From Lichenostomus cassidix (lineage: Eukaryota > Chordata > Aves > Passeriformes > Meliphagidae), in assembly GCA_008360975.2 (NCBI GenBank), contig CM039199.1, positions 3,054,530 through 3,118,529 of the forward strand: a DNA stretch of 64,000 bases. Direction: 5' to 3'. The notes under the pieces are model-generated. The model was not told the origin of the DNA, searched no databases, and saw nothing but the letters and a program-made list of their open reading frames with translations. Shown one piece after another: positions 51,018 to 62,674 of this stretch (position 1 is its first letter; the number at the start of each line of letters is the position of its first letter). A program made the translations under genes and the position numbers.

Positions 51018-54000
51018 ATGGCGGGCGCGGCCCGGTGCGCGGGCAGCACCGTGTGTCGCTCCCGGGACCCCGCCGTGTACCGCTCCCGGGACCCCGTCCG
51101 CAACCTGCGCCTGCGGTGAGCGCCCGCCCGGCCCCGGCCCGGCCCCGCCGGCCCGCACAGCCCTGACGCTCCGCTCCTTCCCCGCAGGGTCCGTATCCAG
51201 CGGGTCGCGCCGGCCGGGCCTCTCCTGCCGCGGGCGCCGCTGCCGCTCGCCGATCCCGAGCGGCCGGGCCCGGACGATCGCGCCGCCGGTGCGGGAGCGG
51301 CGCCGCTGGGAGTGAGCGCGGCCTGTCGCGCAGGCGCCCGCAGGGCCCCGGAGGAGGCGGAGGAGGCCGAGGTGGGGTGGCAGGAGAAGCTCTTCAGCCA
51401 GGTGGGTGCGCGGGGCAGCGGGAGGGACTTCACAGAACGGGTCAGAGCGGAGGAGATCACTGAGGTCATCCAGTCCGACTCCCCTGCTCAGGCAGGGACC
51501 CCAGAACACGGTGATCATGCCTGTGTCCAGCCGGCTTTGAAATACCTCCAGTGAGGGGGACTACACGCCCTCTCCGGGCAGCCTGTTCAGTGCTGGATCA
51601 GTGCACAGGGAAGAAGTTCTTCCTCGTGTTCGGGTGGAACTTTCTGGGCATTAGTTCCTGCCCATTTCTCTTGTCCCATTGCTGGTCCTCACGGAGCAGA
51701 GCCTGGTCCATGCTCTGAGCCCTCCTTGCAGACACTGACAGACAGCGATGAGGCTCCTTCCCAGTCTCTCCTCTCGAGGCTGAACAGCCCCAGCTCCCTC
51801 AGCCTTTCCTCATAAGAAAGTTGCTCCTTGATCAACTTTGTCACCCTCTGCTGAACCTGCTCCAGGAGCTCCATGTGTCTGCTGTCGTGTCCAGAACAGG
51901 ACAGGCTTGGGGGAGTTTCCTGACACCCTCCTTTTTGCACTTCACTGTGGGGTTGCTTGTTTGAGGGTGAGCTGCTTTGCCCAAGCCCTTCCAGGTGAGC
52001 ATTGGTAGTTTTGCTGGCTACCACATGCCTGAGCAGTGTTCGAGATGCTCTGGAGTTTGGGTTATTTGCTGGGATTCCCAAAGCTACTTGTTTCTGTGGT
52101 GGCTTTGAAAAATGATGAAAAATGTTTGTGGCTTTGCCAAAGCTGTGCTTTACCTGTGGTGCTGTCAGTTTGAGGTGAATCTGTATCTGAATGAGTCAGC
52201 CTGCCAGACTCCCCTGGACTGGCAGTACCATGAGGAGATCCAGAAACTGGAGAAGGCTGGAGGTCGGAAGAACTGTCGCATCTTCACCTACACCGACCAC
52301 GACCGATTCACCAACCTGGAGGAGGTACCAGCTCTTAGTTACTCAGTGCCTGTCCAAACTTCCTGGCCTACTGCAGAGGGAACATTTCTTGGTTCTTGGC
52401 TAGGTAGATACCCTGAGTGAAGGAGAACACACTGTTGCAAGGCAGCGTCACCTGGTACTCAGACCTGGGGTGGGATGTCCTGAGTTCAGAGCAATGGTTG
52501 GGACAGCCAGAGTGACTTGGCTTTGTAGCATGTCTCTGTAGGAAGTTTGCTGGGTGGAGTGAGCTGTATTTTGCCACCAGAACAGTGAAGGAACTCTACA
52601 GTCATTTAGCAATGTCCTTGTCCTCCCATGTGGTTGTGTGCATACCTGTTCCCTCCTCCAAGAGGAGAGCTGTATTTGGGAAAGATGTCCAGTTAAGCTC
52701 GTTCCTGTCTGTTCTTGCAGCTCTGCCAGAAGGTAACTGACTTGGATCATGAAGTGCCATCATATCTGGTTGAGAGGATGGCCAATGTGAGGAGAAGAAG
52801 ACAGGACCGTAGGCCTGTGTGAGTTCAAACTGGGGCTTGGAGCTTGTTCATGCAGGTTTCCTGGTGCTGGTGCCCCAGCTGCAGATCAGCCTGGTCTGTG
52901 GGAGCTGGTGGCTTGAGCTGTGTCACACATGGAATCCAGCACTGTGACTCCTCATCATGGGGGGTTTGGTGCTGCTGAGAGTAGCTGTGACTGGTGCTAT
53001 TCTGTTGTTGACAGAGAAGCAAGTTCTCTGAAGTCAAAAATCATCACCTGGGAACCTTCAGAAGAATTTATAAAGAGCAATCATGTAATTAACACACCTG
53101 TCCAGACCATGTACATCATGGGGGATTTGGGACCTTATGGGAAGTAAGTAAAATCCTGAAGTGATCATAATTTCCCAAAAGAAAATACATCTTACCTCCT
53201 TACTAAAAACTCGTCTTTCTTTCATTAGTTAAGGGGAGAGAATTCCAAGAGGTCAGTAACTTGGGCTGCAATTTCTTTCTGCCTCTTTCTTCGGTTGGGA
53301 GGTGGATGAGTGTATATCTCCAAAAGGCTTCTAAACCAATGTAGGAAAGTGTGGATGTGCTCCCTTCTGTACCCCCAAGTGCCTTTACTAGCTCTGCTGT
53401 TCTAGAGCATGAGAGTGTCCATGTTCTCTCTTTAGACTGTGTTTTCCTGGTGTCCTCCTTTAGGCTTGGTCACAGGGAATATGAAAATGTTCTTTGCACA
53501 ATCAAGGTGGATGGCAACGGGGTGATCACAATGAAACCTGACTTCACTGGCAGCAAAGGACCTTACCGGTGAGTGGGACAGGGCTGGGCCTCTCCTGGGA
53601 CTGGGGGCTGATATGGCTGTTTCCTGGTCACCCTTTGGGAAGGGGATCAACACTGAAATTGAGAAATACTTCGTTTATTTCAGAGATTTCTCAGAAAAGA
53701 TTATTGTGTGCTTATGCTCTGTGTCACTGAATGTGTGCTGCATGAGACTTTGGTGCAAGTCCCTAGGGATGCAGGTTATCATAGAACTGTGGAATGGTTT
53801 AGGTTGGATGGGACCTTAAAGCCCGTCTCGTTTTACCCCCTGCCATGGGCAGGGACAAATTCCACTAGACCAGGCTGCTCCAAGCCCCATCCAACCTGTC
53901 CTTGAGCCACAGCTTCTCTGGGCAACCTGTGCCAGGGCCTCATCACCCCCACAGGGAAGAACTTCTTCCCAATATTCCATCTAACCCTGCCCTCTCTCAG

Positions 54001-57000
54001 TGTGAAGCCATTCCCCCTTGTTCTGTCACTGCAGGCCCTTGTGAAATTATGTTATGCATATGCTGGAAGCAAGCAACCTTCAGTTTTGAGGGAATGATAT
54101 TGGCAGGCACTTGGAAGTGAGGAGAGGGCTGTGAATGCCCTTGTCTCACTGCACAGGCTGGGTGGAGGGGACATTTCTGCATCAGGAGAGCCCCATCGAT
54201 GCCTGTGCCCATTCTCTGCATAATGGGGGAGTTCTTCCCATGTGTTTTGGGGCTCTGCAGGATCGAGCTGGATGGAGAGAAGCGAGAGGTGTGGGAATAC
54301 ACCATTGAGAATGCGTCTGTCCAGGTGCAGCCAGAGGAGGAGGAGCGCGAGCAGCGTGTGTTCAGAGACGTAAGAGCCACAGAGCATGTTCACTAGTTCT
54401 GAGTAACACAGGCAGCTCAGACCCTCATGGAGATGTAACTGCTGGTGCTCTGCACACCTGAAGTGGCAAAATGTCACTGCCCTGAGCCTCATCATGCCCA
54501 GGGATCTGAGAGCTACAGCAAATACTCCCTGACTGCTTCATCCCTTATTCCTTATAGAGACCTCACCTGTAGTTGTCCTGCCCCTGGCTGCAGTGCTTTA
54601 GGGAGTGAGAACTGATGCAGGAAACCACCCAACTCCATGCCTTCCTAGTGTCACCTGCCAGTGTTTTTCCTTCCCTTCTGAGCAGTGAGCAAACCCTTTC
54701 CTTAATCTTCCTCTTGCTGCCTGTATATTTATTAAATAATGTCTTGGTACCTGTAATGTCCCAGGATATTTCATTACTTGATCTTTCTGAATTGCCTTTT
54801 TGCCTCTGACAGTTTCTAAAAGTTTTGATTTAGCTTTTAATTTGTACATTTCCTTTCTGATTTTGTGGCCATTAAGGAAGTCATGATTTCACTACACTGA
54901 TTTCTACCTGGCGATTTCCTTGGAATAGTTTGTACCTGTGTTTTTAAGACATCATTTAAGATCTGAGTCTTCAGAGCTTCTTTTGCCTTAAAACTGGCCT
55001 TGGAGAACATCTCTAAAGCTGAAGTTGTGTGCAGTGTTAGCAGTTATGCATTTTTGTTTATTAGATATTTATTAGCTATTAGATATTTATATTAGATATT
55101 TATATTAGATATATATATTATCTAAATATTAGATATTTACATTCTTTATATTTGCTGTAACAATTAACCCCATGTGTGCTAAGCCTGGTAGCAATTTGAG
55201 TTTAAACTATATCCACTTTAATTTTTGCAGTACATAACAACATATATAATCAAAATACCACTTTTTTTGTTGCTGTTGCTGTTGTTGTGTGTTTCCAGCT
55301 GTACGGGCGGCACAGGGATTACCTCAGTGGGCTCGTGGGCTCAGACTTTGAAATGGTGAGTTGCAGAGGCACTGGCAGGGACTGGAGCTCTGTTGTCTCT
55401 GGGGAATGGTGGTGACCTGGCTCACACAGCTGCCACTTGCACCACAGTCTCCAAAGACTGTTTTGTTCCAGAGGGGTATTGGCAGCTTTTACCTTGTGGC
55501 TTCGAGCAGAAAATTGGGTCAGAAGGGAGTAGTTGCACTGGATTTGGGGTCTGCAGAGATCCATCTTGCCCCTTCAGGGTCTGCTGAATGCTACAGTCTC
55601 TGTGAGGCTCTATGCAGTGCCTCAAGGCCTGTGACTGTAGTCCTTTGAGAACCCAGTCCTTTGAGAAGGAAGGAGGGTTTGTGTCTTCTGGGACAGTGAT
55701 TGCTGTTAACTTCTTCAGTGTCAAACAGCTCTATGTGCCACTTTGTGCAAGTAAACAGCCCCTCTCGCACTCAGACTCATTCAGTTTCCCTTGTCACTGA
55801 ATTACCTGAACTGGAGTCCTTTTTTTGCTCAAATACTGTTTGCCAAACAGTGAAAGTTGTGCTTTCCAGTGCTTTGATAGAGTGTCTCAGTGCTTTCCCC
55901 TGCTCCCTCATCTTGGGCAAATGCAGGAATATGACAGAAGCAGGACTGTGATTTCTGCAAGTGACTTCCCACTATGTGTTATATTGATCTTGATATCTGT
56001 AAGAGACCTGTTTACAGAAAAATTAATTCCTGTAGGCGGTTTTTTTGGGATTTGGTCTCTTTAGAGCCCCTTTCCAGAGGAACTGTTCACTTCTGGAAGT
56101 GACAGGAGAAATCATGCCTCCTTCCTGGCCAGAACATTCATGTCCAAACACCCATGAAATACCTGTATGAGATGCTGTTGGAAAGGAATTGCTGGGGTTC
56201 CACCAGTGATTGTTGAACTCTTTATCTTTTTTATCTGCTCTTTTTTCCAGCCTCTTCCTGGTACTCTGAGACTTTTTGTGAATGGAGAAATAGGTGAGTC
56301 CTTATTCTAAACAGTAATAGGGACAAATGTGGGTGTGCTGGGATGGCTGAGGGTATGATCCAAGGATTCTTGGATCTTAGGCAGGTCCAGAATAGGTGAT
56401 TCTCTTCCCAGAATCCTTTACTTCCTCCTTCTCCTCCCTGTTTCCTGCAGACTATTCCCTTGAGAAGCATTTACAGGTTAGAGGTTACAAATGCTTCAGC
56501 TGTTCTAAGAAGGCCTAGATCTGAAAAAAAAAAGAGTGCTGTAATCTCTATTAATTTCCCAAAAAAACCAATTAAATGTGTGACATCCCTTATCTGGTTA
56601 GTGATACAGGGACAGGGCTAGTCTAGAAAGGGAATCTTCTCTGTGGGTCACCTCCTGTTACTTTGAAGACACTGACTTTTCCCAGCTTCCAGCCATAACT
56701 GATTTTCCTGGAGGTTATTGGTAGTGGCTCTCCCAGAAATCTGCAGTGAATGCTGGAAGAATTTGTGTGGAAGCAAGCAGCTGAAGTTAATTCTCTCTTC
56801 TCAGTTTCAGCACAAGGCTATGAGTATGACAACCTTTATGTGCATTTTTTCCTGGAGCTGCCTAACCGTGAGTATTCACATTCCTAGCCACATGACAGCA
56901 GTCAGGAGATGAAACAGGCTTTGGCTGGTCCATCAGACCAGCTCTGCTGGGAGTCAGCAAAAGTTAATTGTAGGGCTGGGATCTAGTCAGCGGCCTTCAG

Positions 57001-60000
57001 AGCTGAAATGGCAGAACTCAGCTCAGGCTGGTGGTGGTGGTCAGTCTATCCAAACTTTATTCCTTACCCAGCAGATAACAGGGGAGCCTTCCTGTGCTCC
57101 CCACCCCAGTGACCTTGTCTGATTTCAGTGCTTGCCATCACATTTTGTGCTGACATTAACATACTAAATTTTGATGGATAAACAAGACTCCTAGCACTGA
57201 CATGCATATCTTGCTGCATGTTTAGTTCTCCTAAAGCTGTGGCTCTAGCTCCCCTCTCTGGATATATCTGTCAAGATACCACTTTTGCTGCTCAGTACAG
57301 TTAGATAAGGCTCTGCTTTTTTCTTGAGATGAATTGGTGCTTTTCATGGACAGTTCAGGGTGTTCTAACGAGCAGTATCTGGAACAGGACAGGGAAAAGT
57401 CATGTGCGGAATGGCTGAGGGAGCTGGAGGGGCTCTGCTTGGAGAAGAGGAGGCCCAGGGGGACTTTCTCACTCTCTACAACTTCCTAACAGGAGGGTGC
57501 AGCCAGGTGGGGGTCAGGCTCTGCTCCCAGACAAGTAACAGGACTGGAGGAAAGAGCCTTAAGTTGCACCAGGGGAGGTTCAGGTTAGACATCAGGAAGA
57601 ATTTCTCCACAAAAAGGGTGGTCAGGCATTGGAGGGGGCTGCCCAGGGCAGTGGTGGAATTCCCATCCCTGGAGGTGTCCAAGGAATGACTGGATGTGGC
57701 ACTCAGTGCTCTAGTCTGGTTTACAGGGTGGGGATCTGTGACAGGTTGATGGTGACAGGTGACTTGATGATATTGGAGGTCTTTTCCAACCTTTATGATT
57801 TTGTGATTCTGTGAATGTCAGGGTGGGTGATGTTATTTGTTAGTCCAGTCATCAGGGACTGATACTCTTCTTTGAGCTGCTCTGGTTTGTGAATTTGGTC
57901 TCCCCACAATCCTTCATCTTCTCCTGTCCCTCTAGAGTGGTCAAGCTCCCCGTTCCAGCAGCTCTCAGGAGTGACGCAGACCTGTGCCACCAAGACAGTG
58001 GGCTGGGTAAGGACACTTTCAGACCTGCAGGGTAATTTGAACAGGCAATCTCTGGAGTGGAACATGTGTAACAAACTACAGATATATTCAGCAAAGGTCG
58101 TGAGTTGAGGGCTCCTTTCAAGAGCAGAGCATGTTTGGGATTCTTCTTATTCTAATTGCACTTGTCATTTTTTCAGGGGGTCAAAATAAAACAAGACCAC
58201 ATGAAACTATTCCAAAGCATTTTCTGGAACCTCACTTTTTTCTTCATTCTTGCTGACTGATTGCCCTTGGAGCTTTGATTTTTGTGTTCTCCAATGCTCT
58301 GAGTTAACCAAGCATTGTTCCAGCTTGCCTGGGGCAGCAACGTACAGAGACTCCACATTGATTTTCCAAAATGAAGCTTCCTCTGATATGGGAAGTTGGT
58401 TCTGTTGCTGTCTCCAGCTCCTCTCTTACAAAATTTGAATTTTATCAGCTTTTAAATGTATTTTATATGTTTTCATATGACAAAAATAATTATCATACAA
58501 CATTTCAGTAATACAGTTGTTTGAGGTACTGTGTTTGGCTTGTCTCCTGTAGAGATTGTGTCTGGCCAGTAGTTATGCAAGTGACTGAGTTTTCATTTGA
58601 GGTGTGTCACTCCCCTTTTCCATTATTTTCAACAGCCTGTTCCATCAGCAAGGCACTAGGGAATATACACAGGTCCATCCTGCAGTCTAGTGTTTGTTAG
58701 CAGAGTGTGATTGATCTTTTTGGGCAGCATCACTTGCTTTCCACCATTAGTTCCTTTCTGCCTGCTCTCTATGCCCTCTGCAATGCTGGTGATGAAATTC
58801 TCTTGTCCAGGAATCTGATTTCTGCCCTGTTCTTTTTCTAGGATAAAGTGGCATTCTTCTGCTACCCCTTCACTGTGGACATGTTTTACACCCAAGAAGA
58901 TGAAGGTGTGTTTCCTTGTTACTCTGAAATCCTTTGATCCCACTATAGCCATCATGCTGTCTGGCCTTTTGGAGATGAAAGGACAGAGGGAAATGTTTCT
59001 GGTTCAACAAAAGTTCACCCTGCCACCACACAGCCCCTGGACACATCCTGTGTTTGCCCTGCCCAGGAATCCATTAGCATTTTTATGGATTTATTTATGT
59101 TGCCCTGTGTCCAGGCTGTAGGCAGCTTTATCCAGTTGGAAAACTACTTGGATCTTAGCTTGTCTCTCTGTAAACCTGGCGCGCAGAGCTGTGTTGCTGT
59201 GCCTGGTGTTCTGCACAGAGCCCTGGGATGCTGCAGCAGGAGAACCAGGCAGCTTTTTCTACACAGCTAAAACTCTGTGCTGAGACTTACATTTGTAGAC
59301 ACGCTCAGTGACCTGTATAATCCCTGTATAGTTCATGTCACTTTGAAACTTCAGCTCTATTTTAAGCTGGGCTTCTCTGCTGCCTGTTCCTGCTGCTTCC
59401 TCACCAGTCCTATTGCTCTGTGGTTGCAATTGTTAGGGACAGCTCTGTGGCATGCCTTGCCACTTGAATCCAAATGACACTTTGGATTTGGGTATTCAAC
59501 CAACACTAAGGAATTTTCAGACTAGAAGAAACACAGTGAGTTTGTTTCACTGTGGAAAAAAGAAATGCTTGGAGAAGTGTAGGAGAATCCAAGTTAATCT
59601 TCCCCCGATAGCAGTGGGAAAGGTCAGAGATAAAAGGGTTCCCCTGTTTGGCTTCAGATTATTCACAAAAGATTGTCTTGTCTGCTCAAAGATAACTGAC
59701 AACCCAGTCTGGACTTGCTCCTAAAGAATTTTCCCTAATTTTTACCATCAATAATTATGTTTTCAGCCTCAAATTTGAGGGTTCAACTTTTACAGGGGAA
59801 ACTAATCAACCATAAATCTTTGTTAGTCATTGTAGAAGAAATACAGAAAGTACTGTGGTGGAAGGGTGCTGGAGTGTGTCCAGAGAGGGAACAGAACTGG
59901 GGAAGGATCTGGAGCACAAGGTGTGGCTGAGGAAGCTGAGGGGGCTCAGCCTGGAGAAAAGGAGGCTCAGGGAGGACCTTCTGACTCTCTACAACTCCCT

Positions 60001-62674
60001 GACAGGAGGGTGAAGCCAGCTGGGGTCAGGTTCTACTCTCAGGGAACAAGGGGCAGGACAAGAGGAAATGTCAAGTTGCTTCAGGGGAGGTTCAGGCTGT
60101 ACACCAGGAGGAATTTTTTCACAGGATGGGTGTCAGGCATTAAAAGGGGCTGCCCAGGGAGGTAGTGGAGTCCCCACCCCTCGAGGTGTCCAAGAAATGG
60201 CTGGAGGTGGCACTCAGCGCTCTAGTGTGGGTGACAGGGTGGGGATTGGGCACAGGTTGGACCCAATGATCTTGGTCTTTTCCAGGCTAAATGGTTCTCT
60301 AATTCTGTGGCTTCCTACTAGTGGAGTTGGGCATTTAGCATTTTTTTTCTCAGTGATAGTCTCCTTCCCAAGGCTGTGACCTGCTCCCCATCTTGCAGAC
60401 AGTCTCCCTCAGTGGCCTGTACTCTACTTTGAGGTCCTATCCCTGGATTTCTGGCAGAGGTACCGTGTGGAAGGATATGGGTCCTTGGTGCTGCCAGCAT
60501 CACCAGGTAAAGCATCCTTGGGACATTGTGTTAATTGTCTGGGAAAATGGTCCTCTTGGGAAGTGATTCAGCCAGTCCCAGGGATTCAGTGTACTGTACA
60601 GCCAGCTGTCTGGGGGGCAGCAAAGAAGGATGTGAGGCACATCTTGAGTTGCTGTCCTTGCTGCTTTGATACTGCCATCACAGCACGTGGTGTGATAAAG
60701 CTCTGGGGTGATGCTGTGCATCCATCTTTACAGTGGCAGTAGCCCCATGTCCCATGTGGGATCTGGGAGTGACCCCCATGTGTTAGAAGGAGATGCTGCT
60801 ATTGGGCAGGGGGTACTTTCAGCACTGGCTGTGTGACTAGAATGGGCTGACTCATCAGGAAAATGCTTTTAGGACATTTCTGATACTCTGCAGTGTTTCC
60901 TTTTCTAGCCATATCTGGGTTGGGTCAGCAGGTATCCACCTGCCTTGCTGTCCTCTGTGATTGAATAAATCACAGGTCACAGCAGCTAAGCTGTCCTCTT
61001 GTCCTGGGCCAGGTGTCCATATGCTCACCATCCCTACCTGGCGTCCTGTGGAGCTGGGAACTGTTGCTGAAATGAGGAGGTTTTTCATTGGGGGATCTCC
61101 TGAGCTGGAGGACTTAACCTACATCCGGATACCATCGACCTTCAAGGTGGGCTTAGCTACAAAGCAGCCTCTTGCTAAGGCTTGGTGCATTATGCTCTTG
61201 GGTTCAGGTGTCCATGGATAGCCTGGATGAGATTTGAACAAGGATGAGTTGGTGGTCCTGTCCCTCTCACTAAAGAAATGTCTCCTCTGCAAGTCTTGTG
61301 GTCCTGAACAGAGGAGTGGGCAAACACTGAGGCAGAGCTGTGCCTTCTGAGGGGTGAGCAGCTTAGAGAAGTGGGGAAGCATGGACTGAAGCCTTGGCTT
61401 ACCCCTGCTTATAAGGTCTTTGTCAGGTCAGCATTTGGTACCAGCTGTAGACTTCTCCTATATTTCTGTAAGGAATTCAGGCTGTATTGTCCTGGAGCAG
61501 CTTCCCGAAGCAAGAAGCCAGTGGGTGTGAGGCAGGTAGAAGTTTCATGTTCTTCAGAAAGTTACAGAGGTGGTTGCTGGTGTAATGAGCAGGGTGATGT
61601 TAGTGGAAGCTCTGTGTGGGAACAAGCCCTGATGCAGCTGTTGAAACCCTCCCTCGGCACTGCACTGTGAGCTTGCAAGTGTTTAGGTCCTGCCCTCCAC
61701 ACAGCCTGGAATTATCTGCCCTTCTTTCCAGCCTTGCAGTGAAGGGAGAGACTGTGCCCACGGGAGTTTGTGCTCTGGTGGAACACGCTTGTTTTCACTG
61801 TGGGGTTACTCTAACCTGTGCCATCCCTGCAGGGAAAGCGCTTGAGCCGCTTTGGTTTCCGGACAGAGACCACAGGGAGCGTCACGTTTCGGCTCTATTG
61901 CCTGCAGCAGTCCAAGTGAGTGCAGCAAAGGGAGTACAAGTTCCATAAACTCCATCTCCTGTGCTGGTTTTGGCAGCCCTGACCTGTTGCTGTGCTTCTG
62001 TGCAGAGCCTTTCTGGAGAACAGTGCCCTGAGGCAGCGCATGCAGAGTGTACTGGACCGACTGGGAGGCTTCAGCCAGCAGAGCTCTGTCTACAATGTTC
62101 TGGGTAGGGCCTTCAGTGTCATTCTGTATTGGTGAGCTTTGGGTCACTTTTGTCCCCTTTTACAGTGTGGGCAGGATATTTCAGTGGGGGTAATTCCCCT
62201 CCCCGTGACCTCTCAGAGTCCATGGCAGAGGTTAAATGTTCTGCTCTGAGCTGGAAACTTCAGGAGGCATCAGTTCTGAGCAGGGAGGAGGGATAACCAC
62301 TGTGTGAAGGTGCAGTCTGGTCTGGGCTGCCCAGTCTTGCCTGGCACTGAGCAGAGCTGGTGGCACTGAGGCACAGTCTGTCTCTGATTCCACTGTGCTC
62401 AGAAATCAGAGAGCAGAAGGTCGAGCAGTGCCAGGTGCTTTGCTGGTAGAACTTATTCACAGGAAGTAGGACTCCTGCACCAGGAGAGATTATGTGGAAA
62501 GACACATCCCTCCCCTTTCCTGAGGCTGTCTTATGCATTCTGGGCTGCTGTCACCTCTGTGTTGTAGAGGCTTTCCAGCGGGCACGGTGCCGGATGCAGG
62601 AAGCACGGGAGAGCCTTCCCCAGGACCTCATCAGCACTTCTGCCTTCTCTGTGTCCAAGCCACTGGAGCACTGA
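51018..62674 (+). CDS. MKS1: MKS1, ciliary transition-zone B9-domain protein
   Basis: Seventeen coding exons: 51018-51115, 51188-51401, 52169-52324, 52721-52818, 53015-53143, 53464-53568, 54261-54369, 55299-55355, 56251-56293, 56805-56867, 57936-58006, 58842-58905, 60399-60506, 61013-61146, 61833-61915, 62006-62103, 62568-62674. Phases join throughout; 578 aa against 559 in human. Family strings: [35 protein letters not shown] [45 protein letters not shown]. The B9 (C2-like) domain spans about residues 323-510 ([87 protein letters not shown]), followed by a helical tail. MKS1 works with B9D1/B9D2 and tectonic proteins at the ciliary transition zone. Exon 2 is GC-rich and poorly conserved. Exon 1 is duplicated at 38125. 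Confidence 0.95.
51440..51955 (-). mobile_element. CR1 LINE fragment in MKS1 intron 2
   Basis: Reverse CR1 sequence: atcactgaggtcatccagtc, gaaatacctccagtgagggg, ggaagaagttcttcctcgtg, ggctgaacagccccagctcc. It contains one end of the deletion in the unit 2 MKS1 copy (51588) and the end of unit 2/3 homology. Confidence 0.85.
53775..54030 (-). mobile_element. CR1 LINE 3' end in MKS1 intron 6
   Basis: Classic reverse CR1 tail: tcatagaactgtggaatgg, ttaggttggatgggacctt, ccatgggcagggacaaattc, gaagaacttcttcccaatat. Confidence 0.9.
55058..55143. repeat. AT-rich TTAGATATTTATA tandem repeat in MKS1 intron 7
   Basis: About six imperfect copies of ttagatatttat(a). Simple low-complexity tract with no coding content. 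Confidence 0.8.
57398..57820 (+). mobile_element. CR1 LINE 3' part in MKS1 intron 10
   Basis: Sense CR1: gagctggaggggctctgctt, aggggaggttcaggttagac, ggaattcccatccctggagg, ending caacctttatgattttgtga, the octamer-type terminus. Confidence 0.9.
59865..60310 (+). mobile_element. CR1 LINE 3' part in MKS1 intron 12
   Basis: Sense CR1: ggagtgtgtccagagaggga, ctcagcctggagaaaaggag, caggggaggttcaggctgta, gtccccacccctcgaggtg, with a decayed terminus near ggttctctaattctgtgg. It is independent of the intron 10 copy. Confidence 0.9.

Larger units (their letters stand above)
39061..51955. repeat. Duplication unit 3 (partial left end, intact SLFN, grades into MKS1)
   Basis: Starts at the equivalent of 15392 in unit 1 (tgctgttttatgggtttg), inside the 42-bp array, so it lacks the BCL7B tail and about 2.5 kb. 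It carries the decayed first exon, a shortened CR1, SLFN, the relic, the minisatellite and real MKS1 exons 1-2. It lacks the LTR-derived block next to the SLFN stop. It has private LTR insertions at 44092-44977 and 45104-45754. Confidence 0.88.

Noticed and set aside
51312..51333. 22-nt GT...AG intron inside MKS1 exon 2
   Set aside because: Too short to be spliced, and removal would break the frame leading to GWQEKLFSQ.
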